Positions 35,025 to 45,673 of a DNA stretch of 64,000 nucleotides are shown piece after piece; the first letter of the stretch is position 1; each line of letters starts with the position of its first letter. The stretch spans positions 593,286 to 657,285 of the forward strand of contig VZTG01001081.1 of the NCBI GenBank assembly GCA_013397845.1. The letters run 5' to 3'. Under the pieces are notes generated by a model. The model did not search any database, had not been told where the DNA came from, and saw only the letters and a list, made by a program, of their open reading frames with translations. This DNA is from Melanocharis versteri (lineage: Eukaryota; Chordata; Aves; Passeriformes; Melanocharitidae). Made by a program: the position numbers and the translations under genes.

Positions 35025-35330
35025 CTGGAATTCCTGGGACACCGGAGCCGGGATTTCCTTTCCCGGGAGATCATCGCAGGGTGTTCCCGGCACTGCAGAG
35101 CCGGCATTCCCTCACAGGAAGGGATCCGGGACAGCGGAGCCGGGGGAAACGCGAGGTCTTCCTTCCCCAGTTCCCGCGGTTCCCGGGACGCCATGCGGGA
35201 CGTTCCCATGGGAGCGACGCCGGGATGCGCCAGCGTCGCCATGGAGACAGCGGGCGCAGGTCTGTGACGTCAGCGCTGCGCGCCGGCCGCGGGGCACGCC
35301 GGGAGGTGTAGTCCGGCGGGTTGTTCAGCG
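35025..35330 (-). promoter_or_regulatory. Promoter and noncoding first exon of vinculin-like gene
   Basis: On the minus strand, a ZNF143/Staf-like ACTACACCTCCCGGCGTGC (35294-35312), a perfect CRE TGACGTCA (35265-35272), and an RFX X-box-like GTCGCCATGGAGAC (35235-35248, plus-strand sequence) lie in a CpG-rich stretch. A good donor (GTGAGT) follows at 35024. The order suggests transcription starts near 35200. Confidence 0.6.
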
Positions 35331-35910
35331 TTACGGAATTCCCTCGGCCCGGGTGCGCAGGGGAGAGATCAGGCAGGAATATCTGTTTTCCCCGTAGAGG
35401 GCTCACTCCTTCCAGGGGCGTTTTTGAACAACACAAATGTACGCTCAGGTAACGGGGGCAGGACACAGGTGACCCTTCTCCTGATTATCCTTAGTGTGGA
35501 ATATTCCCAGGAAAGTGTAGCCCACCTCCCGGGAATCTGAGCTTCAGCTCTCCTGCGTTACAGGTGAGGTAATTCCCTGGAAACTCGGAGAGCAACATAA
35601 ATAACCTCCAGGATAAGGATTGACCTGACCCAGATCCCACCGCCAGCACTGAGCCGGGATCCCGCTGCCACTCCCTCGCAATCAAGCACAGCCATCTTTT
35701 GAGGAAGCTCCTGCGGGCATCCCCCTTTGGAAACAAGCAGAGGGGCGCGGCTGCGCGGGTCCCACCCGCCGGGAGGAGCCGCTCATCCCCGATCCCCGCC
35801 GGATCCCGCATCCCGCATCCTGCGCGCGCCCCGCCCCGCGCACGCGCCCGCCGCGCTCCCGGTGCCGCGGCGGAGGAGGAGGAGGAAGGAGAGCAGGAAA
35901 AGCGGGAGCG
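35331..35910 (+). promoter_or_regulatory. CpG-rich divergent interval and NAPB promoter/5' UTR
   Basis: About 0.6 kb separates the divergent vinculin-like and NAPB starts. GC-rich sequence from 35740 to 35910 with a GGA-rich 5' UTR leads to the NAPB ATG. No TATA box is seen. Confidence 0.6.
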
Positions 35911-38900
35911 ATGGACAGCGCCGGCAAGGAGCGGGAGGCCGTGCAGCTCATGGCGGAGGCCGAGAAGCGCGTCAAGGGCTCGCACTCCTTCCTGCGGGGG
36001 CTCTTCGGGTGAGCGGCTCCCGCATCCCGCCTGCCCGGATCTTGCATCCGCCTTCCCCTGTCCTGCTCCCCCCTTCCAATCTCCTGCATCTCCGCCCCCC
36101 CCTCCTTCCTTGGCTCCTGGATCCCCCTCTCCAGCTCTTGACCCCTTTCCAGCCCCTTCACACCCCCAGTCCCGGCTCCCGCTCCCCTTCAGCTCCTGGA
36201 TCACCCCTCTGAGCCCCTGGCCGCCCTCCCATCTCCTACATCCCTTCCTTCCCCATCTCCTACATTCGCCCCCTTCCCTATTTCCTGCCCCCTTTCCCCA
36301 TTTCCTGCATCCTCCCCTTCCCAGTCTTTCCCCCCTTTTTCCCCGCTCCTGCCCCCCAGTGTGGGTGAGGGTCTCCCTTATCGCTGTCAGGGCACGGGGG
36401 GGGGGGCACACGGAGCCCTCCTACCCCGATCCAAACCCCGATCCTAATGGAACAGCCCCTCCTGGCCATCCGTGGCCACAGGGATGTGACGAGCGCGCTC
36501 GGCCTCTGCGGCTCCTGTCCCCTCCCCTCCCGGCCCCGCGCTCATCCCGGCGTTATCCCGGGGGGAATCATCTCCCGGCATCCCCGGGATTCGCCCTGGC
36601 AGGGATGGGCTCTCCCGAAATCCCAGAGGACACCGGCATCCCGCGGCTGCGGCCGGCGTTATCCCAGAAAATGGCAGAGCGTCCTTTCCCTGGGCCTGGC
36701 TGCTCCAGACTCGCTGTTCCTGGGGGCTGTGTCTGCAAACGGGATGGTTTGGCCACCTCAGTCCTGCTTTTCCTTAGTTTTTTAAGGAAAGAGCATTCCC
36801 GGAGCGATGCTCCGTGAAGGCCTGGAGGTTTTTATCCATCAGCCCGAAAAAATCGGCTGCGGCCGCCCTAAAATCCACAAGTTTTAAATAGAAATTCCTC
36901 TTCGGCCTCCGGCAGATTAATCAGGCAGGGCCTGGTCCAGGGGCATAATCCAGGCGGCAAATTCCTGAAAATCCTTGGAGGGAACAGGCAGAGATTTCGA
37001 GAGGGGAATTTTTAATTTTCAGGGCTAAAAATAGATGGAGGGAAAAAAAAGAGGAAGCAAAGATGGGGGGGGGTGACTTGGCTCTTGCCATCTTCCTGGG
37101 AAACGGGATGTCCAGGACTCTCAGTGCTGGCCAAATGCCTTCTTCCCACCTGGGCTCTTCCTGGAATTGCTCCATCACCTTGCACAGGAGCTGTTATTCC
37201 TTTATTTTTAATTTTTTTGGGATTAAAAGGCTGGAACCAGCCTGGCTCCAGTGGCCTCTCTGGGTGTAGCATTCCTCGGTGCTGCCTCCATTGGCTTTGG
37301 CTCGTGCCAGAGGCGGCTTCCAAGGGCAAGGAGGGATCCAAAAATCCCTCCTGTGCTTCCAAACCAACCGTGCTCAGCTGCCAGAGGCAGAGAGGGAGGG
37401 GAAAAAAGCACCAGAATTCCCAAGGGATGGGAAAGAAAATGGAATAATCCCTGTTGTGAGCTCAGTTTAAGAGCATTGTCGATGTGGTACTTGAGGACAT
37501 GGATTGTGGGGCAATGTTGGATTCATGGGCTTGAGGGATTTTCCAACCTTAAGGATTCTGGGCTTCCTTTTTTTCCATGGCAGCAGAGCTCAACCCCACC
37601 TGGCTCCTGTAAGGGAGTTATGGAGAGTGGGGAGGTCCCCCCAGAGCCTCTTTTTTCCCAGAGATTCCATGAAAAATCTGCATTCCCTTACCAAAACTAA
37701 TGACCTTTGGCATCTCGGAATTCTGGGAGAGCCCCCAAATCCAGCATTTCCCTTTCAATGTTTTCACATGGGGAGTGGGATCAGCCTCACGGACCCTGGA
37801 GAGGCCGAGATTCCAAATTCTGGCTCTGGAGCCGTGTTCCCTCCTGGCCCGGCCTCAGGAGCATTCCCGCTGCATTCCAGGGGCAACACCCGGGTGGAGG
37901 AGGCCTGTGAGATGTACACCAGGGCTGCCAACATGTTCAAGATCGCCAAAAACTGGAGTGGTGAGTCCAAATCCTGGGATTTGGGGGGGCGTCGCTGATC
38001 CCGGGTGATCCTGGGGCGCCCAGGCCTCCTCCTGTGAATTATTCCATGGGGAACGATCTCTGTGTCCATGCAATTCCTGTTTAAACACTGGGAGAGTGGG
38101 CAAAGGGAATGAGCCGAAGGATCTTGGAGGAATTTTAAAATGACAGCTGGTGATCCTGCTGGGAATCTCGAAATCTCTCTGGGTCCTGGGAGCGGCGCAT
38201 TCCCGCTCATTCCCGGGATTCGTGGGATCGGTATTCCTTCTTTTCCAGCGGCAGGGAATGCCTTTTGCCAGGCGGCCAAGCTGCACATGCAGCTCCAGAG
38301 CAAGCACGACTCTGCCACCAGCTTCGTGGATGCCGGGAATGCCTACAAAAAAGCGGATCCGCAAGGTAAGGCAGCGGAACCTGGCAGCGGAATCTAGGAT
38401 TGTTCCCAGCCAAACGCTCAGTGGTGGCACAGGAGATTTGGGATGATGCAGGTGGTCAGCACCATCCTGGCATCTCTTCTTGGTGTTCGCTGGGATTTGG
38501 GATGCTGCACGGTGTTGGGAATTTTGGCAGCTTCCATCCTGGTTTGGCTTGGCTTTAGGGAATGGCTTCCCGAGGAATGGTTTCAGGCAGTCCCTGGGCT
38601 GGCTCTCAGTGGGATCCCTGCCGTGTGCCCGAGGCTTTCCCCAGTCCTGGCTTTCCTGGGATGAGAGTGAAGGATCTGGGATTCTTTCAACCTGGTTGTG
38701 ATTTTTGGGAAAGCCTCCAAGCCCCTTTTCCCTAGACAGGTCTGGAAGCAAATCTCCCGCCTCCCACCAGCATTATCCCAGGAGACATGATAACAAACGC
38801 AGAATGGGTAACACCCTTTTGGAGTGGTGAAACTCCCAAATTCACTGGAAAACAGCAGCGTCTTGGAGTTGATCCCTTGAATTTTGCTCTCTTGGGGGCA

Positions 38901-41900
38901 CAGATGGCAAACTCAGGGTTGGGTCATCGCGGCGTTTGTTCCCTTTGGGAATTGCTGGTGGTGCTGGGACTGAGGTCGTTCCAGACCGCACTGTGTGGGT
39001 AGATAGTCCCTGGAGCAGCTGCCGGGTGGGATTTGGGAATGGGATGTGGCTGACGCTGTTGTCTCTCACACACGCTGCAGAGGCCATCAACTGCTTAAAC
39101 GCAGCCATCGATATCTACACGGACATGGTAAGGCCCCGCTCCCGGGAATGCCGCGCGGCTTCCCGGCAATGCCGCGCCTCATCCCGCTTCCCTCCCGTCC
39201 CCAGGGCCGCTTCACCATCGCCGCCAAGCACCACATCACCATCGCCGAGATCTACGAGGCCGAGCTGGTGGACATCGAGAAGGTGAGGGGACACCGGTGA
39301 CATCGCTGTGACATCATCAGTGATGTCATTGGAGGCCCCAGCACAGCTTTCCCAGAAAACCTGTGGTTTCCACATCCCTGGAATTTTCTAAGGCCAAGCT
39401 GGAGCAGCCTGGGATAGTGGCAGGTGCTCCTCCAATGGAAGTGGATGATCTTTGAGGTCCCTCCCAACCCAAACAATCCTGGGATTTCCTTGCTTTCAAT
39501 AATTCCCATCTCCGAGAATTCCTGGTGTAGGTGCAATCCAGCTTGGAGTTAGTGGTTTTCCCAGCTTGTAGGCTTTCATGGAGCAATCCCAAGCCTCTGG
39601 GTGTATCCTTGTGCCAGCAGCACTGGCTGAATGCTCTGGTGAGAATCCACCTCAGCATTTCCCATTGGAAAAGTGCTTTGGGAATGTCATGGAGGCATTT
39701 TCTGTCACTTTTAGTTCCCACGTCAGCACTGCTCCCTCATTCCCATTTCCAAGCTCCCTGAGCAGGAATCCCACTGCGGATCTCCTGCTGGAATTTTGCA
39801 GGATAAAACCGGATGGGATTTAGGGGTTATTTTCCAGGCAAGGATTTCCTTCCTCGGCTCTGCTCCATTGGATCCCATCTCTCTCCCTGAATGTTGGTGC
39901 TGTTCCCTGGGGTGCTTTATCCCAGGATTACTGATCCCACATTTCTGTCCCCAGGCCATCGCGCACTACGAGCAGGCTGCGGATTATTACAAGGGAGAGG
40001 AATCAAACAGGCAAGTTCTTGGGATCAGCAGGAAGGGCTGGAGCAGGGATCCATCCCAGACACTCCCAGAACCAACACACTTCTAATCTGGGCTGTTCCA
40101 AGAGAATTCCTCTCAATCCCAGCTGTGGGTTCCCACTTTTCTCTCCGGGAAGGGGTGCGGGGGCACGGGCTGGTGAATTCCCGGGATTCAGGGCCTGATT
40201 TTCGGGATGTGGTTGCAGCTCAGCCAACAAGTGTCTGCTGAAGGTGGCGGCGTACGCGGCACAGCTGGAGCAGTACCAGAAAGCCATCGAGATCTACGAG
40301 CAGGTCAGGAGCCAAATCCCATGGGAATAGCACCTCTCCCCAAGGAAAAGGGCACGGGGGGTTGGCAAAACTGCCAGAATCAGGGAATTGTTTAGGTTGG
40401 AAGAGCTCTCTGAGATCAGAGTCCCACTGTTCCCCCAGCACGGCCAAGTGTCCCCAAGTGCCACATCCATGATTTTCAGTGTTTCCAGCAAAAGGTTGGG
40501 AGAAATCCATAAAAATTCCCCTTTAAATGTATTTACAACTCCCTTTGGCAGAAAATTCCCTCTCGGATTTATCAACTCTGCTTTTTGTTGGATATTTACC
40601 CGGAAATTCTGGCAGTGCTGCTTGGTGCTTTCAGAGGGTGAATCCTGGAAGAGCTTTTCCCCAAATGGATTTGTTTTCCCATTTCCGCATCAACCACGGA
40701 TCAGCCTGGTGGGATCTGACTTCCCTTGGGATGAGTTCAAAATCTCCCTGCTTCCCAACAGCTTTTTGGCATTTTTTCCATGCCTTTTGTTCCCAGCCCT
40801 GGGGCTCAGGCTGGAACTTCAATTGGTTTAATCCAGGCTTTCCTTCCTGCCCCTTTTTTTCATGTTTTTTTTTGTCCAGGTGGGAACAAATACGATGGAT
40901 AACCCTTTGCTCAAGTACAGCGCCAAGGAATATTTCTTCAAAGCTGCCCTGTGCCACTTCATCGTGGATGAGCTGAATGCCAAGGTCGGTTATCTCAGAA
41001 TTCCTGATCCCTCCTCACCAGCCTGGGCCAGCTGGGAGAAGCTTGGTGGGCTCACAGAGGTTATCCCAAAATCCCTGATCCCTCTTCAGCAGTGGCTGGA
41101 ATTCTTGGTGTGCCACTCTCAGGCTGGGTTCCTGGTGGATACTTCCCCAAGTTTGAGGATGGGAAGGCAAATCCTGGAAAAAAAAATGGGAATGGTGTGT
41201 GAAGGGATCTCTTCTCTCTTCCAGCTTGCGTTGGAGAAATACGAAGAAATGTTCCCGGCGTTCACAGATTCCCGGGAATGCAAGCTATTGAAAGTGAGTA
41301 ACCAGGGGGCTTTCCCACTTTTCCAGGGGTTTTCTCCTTTATCCCAACATTTTAGAAGACTTCAGCCTCACTTTTCCCTAGGTTTGGCCCACACCCCCGT
41401 TTGTGGTGGGTGCTTTCCCTGGGTCTCTGTTCCCTGGGATGAAATGCCAGAGCGGGTACATGCAGGAGTAGAGCATTCCCTAATTTTTCCTGGTGTTTTC
41501 CCAGAAACTGCTGGAAGCCCATGAGGAGCAGAACAGCGAGGCCTACACCGAGGCAGTGAGTACTCATGGATTCACTTGGGAATGCTGCTTCTTCCCTGTC
41601 TTTTTTGGGAGGCCTGTGCCCTGTTCAGTATTTGGGACTCCTCACTCCTCACTGCGGAGTGAGGCCGGGAATAGAGCTGCTCCAGCAAGGTCCCAGCTTT
41701 CTCCTTTAACATTCCTGGGTTTTCATAGAGAGTTCAGATCCTGCCTGGGTTTGCTCCAGCTCCTTTGGTGTTTGACGGGGGCTTAGAGTGCTCGGGGTGG
41801 GTTTGGAGAGACTTTTCCCTTCCTCTTTTTTTTTGCCCTTCCTCCTTTTTTTACTTCCTTCCTCCTTTTTTCCCTCTCTCTTTTCTTTCCCCTCTTCCTT

Positions 41901-42430
41901 TTTATCCCTCTTTCCCTTTTTTCTCTTTTCCCCTTTTTCCCCTTCCCTTTTTTACCTTCCTCTTTTTTTCCCTTTCCCTTGTTTTTCCTCTTGTGTTTTT
42001 TCCTCCTTTCTCCTTGGTTTTTTTTCCCCCTTTTTTTCCCCTTGTTTTTCTCCCCTCACTTTCCCCTTGCTTTTTTTCCTTTCTCTCTTCCTCTTTTTCT
42101 CTTCTTCCTCTTTTTTCTCTTTATCCCTTTTCCCACCCTTCCTCTTTTTCCCCCTTCCCCTCATTTTGCTTCTGCCCTTGCTTCCCCTTTGCCTTTGTTT
42201 CCCCTTTTNACCCCTTTGTTCCCAGGACGAACCCAAGTCTGCCACTCCCCACTCCCATCTCCGCCACGTTCCCGCCTCATTCCCTTTCCTGCCCGCTCCC
42301 TGATCCACGTTTTTGCCGGTGCCAGGTGAAGGAATTCGACTCCATCTCGCGGCTGGATCAGTGGCTCACCACGATGCTGCTTCGCATCAAGAAAACCATC
42401 CAGGGCGAGGGTGATGGCGACCTCAAGTGA
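35911..42430 (+). CDS. NAPB: Beta-SNAP (NSF attachment protein beta), complete
   Basis: Exons: 35911-36008, 37881-37960, 38249-38365, 39081-39127, 39205-39282, 39955-40010, 40219-40303, 40880-40984, 41225-41293, 41505-41555, 42326-42430. Product 296 aa (human 298). SNAPs bind assembled SNARE complexes and recruit and activate the ATPase NSF, which disassembles them for reuse; beta-SNAP is the brain-enriched form. The fold is TPR-like helical hairpins. Visible family segments include [17 protein letters not shown] (membrane-attachment loop), [38 protein letters not shown], and the C-terminal [19 protein letters not shown] that activates NSF. Beta rather than alpha is shown by [31 protein letters not shown], and the GEGDGDLK end. 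Intron 6 uses a GC donor. Transcription diverges from the vinculin-like gene. Confidence 0.97.
36050..36360 (+). repeat. CT-rich degenerate tandem repeat, NAPB intron 1
   Basis: Repeated variants of cccatctcctgcatc and cttccccatctcctac, strongly pyrimidine-biased on the plus strand. Confidence 0.75.
37600..37668 (-). repeat. CR1-like fragment, NAPB intron 1
   Basis: Text gggagttatggagagtgggg and aggtccccccagagcctc parallels the CR1 piece at 55425-55470. Confidence 0.6.
39335..39486 (+). repeat. CR1 LINE 3' fragment, NAPB intron 5
   Basis: Text gcctgggatagtggcaggtg and aggtccctcccaacccaaac, plus orientation. Confidence 0.8.
40011..40218 (+). other. GC-AG intron (NAPB intron 6)
   Basis: The donor reads AACAG then GCAAGT at 40011. 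Joining 40010 to 40219 gives [12 protein letters not shown], the conserved SNAP sequence. No GT donor fits. Confidence 0.93.
40383..40470 (-). repeat. CR1-like fragment, NAPB intron 7
   Basis: Text ttgtttaggttggaagagct and ctctgagatcagagtcccac; short, antisense. Confidence 0.6.
41815..42225 (+). repeat. ~400-base polypyrimidine tract, NAPB intron 10
   Basis: Almost uninterrupted C/T (ttcctccttttttttcc-like units), with a single N at 42210, ending about 100 bases before the last exon. Confidence 0.95.
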
Positions 42431-43930
42431 TGCCCGCGGGCCCTTCCCGCCTCCAGCCGAGGACTTTCCGGGAATTCCTGACCCAATCCCGGGGATTCCC
42501 GACCCAACCCCGCGCTTTCTTTTGTCGCTTCCCACTCCCACGGCTCACTGTGTTTCTTTAGCCCCCGCTCTGTGGTTACGCTCCGGGCGGATCCGAGGCG
42601 GGAGAAGCCCTTGGAGAGGAATGCCTCCTCCTCCTCCTCGGGTTTGGTCCTGCTCATCCCGGTGCCTGCAGCTCCCGGTTTTCCCGCTGTTCCGTTGATT
42701 CCAGCATGTAAATATTCCATCCAGGCCAGCACTGTACCAATAAGCGCTTCCAGCCTGTTGTGTTCCCATTTTCCCGTTCTCAAGTGTTGGATACACTTGG
42801 ATTTGGGGGTCTGGAAGTGGTGCTAGCCAGAGGCATTGGGAATTGGGAATATCCCGCACACCCCCACCATGCCAAAGGCATTCCAGGAGCGCCGGGATTG
42901 GTGTTGGCCCTAGGTCCTGGTTGGTTTCCACCATTCTTGGATTGATTTTCCACTTTAGTTTGTGGTGCATCCCATCCCTCCACTTCCCAAATAATTCCAC
43001 CCGAGTAAGGATCTATTTTTGTACCTCTGCCTCCGCGTGTGCCGGGCACGATCCCTAAGCTGCACACAGGTGTCGATCCCATGGGAGCCTTGTTGGAATT
43101 CGGGTGGCAGTGGGGCACAGTTTGCCTGGGAAAAGTTGAAAATTCCTGCAGGAATTGATGGATGTGTTAGGGGGAGAGGTTTGAGCTGCCTGGTTTTTCA
43201 GGGATGTGTCAGAGGCGCTGGGAAGCTCGTGCAATTTGTCACTCTTTGGGAAGAGTGAAGTCATTAATTAAGGGCTGTTCCGGAGGCTCCAGGCACCCCC
43301 AGCCCCTCTTACCTCTGGAAAAAGTGAGTTTGGAATGTTGGGCTTTGGATAGAGCTTGGCTCGTTGGGCTCTAAAGTTCTGAAAACCAAAAATCCTGATC
43401 CATGCCAAATTCTCCTTGGTTTGGTGTTTTCCCACCCTCCCTGATCTCTTATTTCCCACAGGTCCTTGTGTTCATCCCAAACAGATGGAAAAGCCTGGGC
43501 TTGGGAGGTGGGGGGGGATCTCCCAGCTCCAGGCTTGGAAGCACATGGAGGTCACCCATTTTCACCCTTAGGAATGGCTTTGTCTGGTGTCCAGCACTGT
43601 GTGAGCCGGGATGAGGGGAAGCACAGCTTGGGAGGCTCCACTTTTCCCGGTGTTTTTTCAGTTCTGTTGCCGTTCCCTGTGTCGGTGTTGTAGGACAGGA
43701 GGAGCAGGAGGGCTGTTACTCCATCCCTACACCTGGTAGTTGTGTGTGAGTAGCTCCAGCATGTCCTCCGCTGTATCCATGGTGAATTGTGACGGTTCCC
43801 AGGTGACAATTCCGCCACTTCCGCTGTATTCCCGCCCCACTTCCATCACTCTCTACTCGGAAAACTTATTTAAGGAAATGGCCTTAGCAAGAATATCATG
43901 TTTGGTGTGACTCTGTACATGAATAAAGTG
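42431..43930 (+). other. NAPB 3' UTR with AATAAA at 43922-43927
   Basis: Repeat-poor sequence after the stop reaching a perfect AATAAA (tgaataaagtg), giving a 3' UTR of about 1.5 kb. No other gene is seen. Confidence 0.7.
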
Positions 43931-44034
43931 AAAATCATGGATGGAAGGAGAGAGAAGTGGTTCTTCCAGAAAACTCAAAAGGCTGGAGCGTGGTGGGATG
44001 ATGGAGGCTGGGAGGTAGCTTGATTCCTTCAATT

Positions 44035-44465
44035 CCTGTTTGGAATCATGGAATGGTTTGGGGGGAAGGGACCTTAAAGCTCATCCTGTTCCAGGGACAC
44101 CTTCCACTATCCCAGCTTGCTCTAAGCCCCTTGGACACTTCCAGGGATGGAGCAGCCACAGCTTCTCTGGGAAAACTCTTCCAGAGCCTCCCCACCCTCA
44201 CAGGGAGGAATTCCCAACATCCCACCTGAATTCCCCCTGTCACTGGGAACCCATTTCCTTCCTTTTGTCCTGTCACTGCAATTCCTGATGAAGAATCCCT
44301 CCCACTTTTCCTTGCAGGCCCCTTCTGAGGTTTCCAGGCAATCTTCTCTTCTCCAGGTGAACTTTCCCAGCCTGTCAATATCCCAAAATGTCCCATTGGA
44401 TACAACTGAGTCACTGAGAGGTCTCCATATTCTGTATTTTAATAGGAACAGCTCAAACAAATAAC
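44035..44465 (-). repeat. CR1 LINE 3' fragment, ~430 bases
   Basis: Long CR1 tail: aatcatggaatggtttgggg, ccttccactatcccagcttg, cagcttctctgggaaaact, ctcttctccaggtgaac. It lies between the NAPB and GZF1 3' ends. Confidence 0.9.
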
Positions 44466-44723
44466 TCGCTTCTGTATGTTCCCAGAGTACAAAACATTCC
44501 CCGGCTCTGGATCCAAGTGCTCAGCCTTTAAATATATCTACAACCCCTTTCCTTCCATTGGGAATAACTGAGCTCCAGCAGGAATAAATATCTCAAATAT
44601 AACCTCTTGGAAATGTCCTCTGGTACAAAAATTCCCTTTTTTCTAGCTTAGAATTCCATGAGAACACCTCCGCCATCCCTTTATCCCAAAAAATAGCTCT
44701 GTGCCACAGGTTGGGGGGGGGTC

Positions 44724-44729
44724 TTTATT
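44724..44729 (-). terminator. Candidate GZF1 polyadenylation signal
   Basis: Plus-strand tttatt reads AATAAA on the minus strand, about 0.95 kb past the GZF1 stop. A nearer alternative, tttatt at 45069-45074, also exists. Confidence 0.5.
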
Positions 44730-45673
44730 GCTGGAACTCACCAGGCTGGATTGTGCTTACCTTTCCCAAAGTTCTGCTCACAGCTTCAGCTGAGGAATTT
44801 CTGTGGGAATACTACAGGAACAGGTGAAGAAATGGGAAAAGGAATTGGAAAAGCTGCAGGTTTTTACACTGGGAAGCCGATCCCGAGGTTTGAAGCATTA
44901 AACCACAGCAGTGAGTTGCTGTTTCCAAAAACCAGTAGTCAGCCCAGCTGGATGACACTCCAAGGCTCCTTCCCTGCCCAGGGGAAATCCCCCAAATCTT
45001 ACTCCACTAAAATGGAGCAGGAAAAACCTCTGAACCGAGCCTTTTCCAGTATGGCTCCTTTTCCCAGACTTTATTCCAGGAGATGTTTTGGTCTCCTGAG
45101 TGCCCAATTCCATGGGAGCTGGAGCAGCTGGAAGGCAAGAACTGACAGGATCCAAGTGCCAGGCTCCTCCAGTTTCCATAGAATTGTAAAACCAAGGAAG
45201 CAGCACTTGGCTCCCACCTGTGCCTTTTGCTGCTCAGAGACTCCAAACTCCTGGAATCAAATTCCAAAGCTGCTCCCACTCTTTGGGATCTTTGGCAAAA
45301 GCAGAGAGAAAGCAACATTTCCTGAAAAGCAAATTTAGCCAGACTTTTCCTGGATGAAATTCCACTGGGGAAAACGCAGCGAATATCATGGAGAAACATC
45401 GGTTCTCCTGATTGTCCGTGTGGCATTGAATTCCCTGGAAAACAAACCTGCACCACCAAGGTACCTAAGCCACCCCCTGAATTCCCAGAGAATCAACTCC
45501 CACAAATTCCCTGGTGTGGTGCCACCCTGCCCGACCATCAAGAGATGGAGCTGGGAAAGGAATTTCCAGAGGAAAGCTGGAAATCCACTCTTTCCCAGCT
45601 TCCCACCACCAGCCTCCCTCAGGCCAAGGACTGTACAAGGGATGCAGCCTAAGGAGCAGGAGGCAATCCCGAA

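Noticed and set aside
35025..35242. ATG 35242 as the vinculin-like start
   Set aside because: Open and in frame through the splice, but it overlaps an X-box and a CRE and lacks family similarity; the ATG at 34864 is closer to the conserved first helix.
41765..42430. Long Phe/Pro/Leu-rich frames in NAPB intron 10
   Set aside because: They are translations of the polypyrimidine tract; only 42326-42430 is coding.
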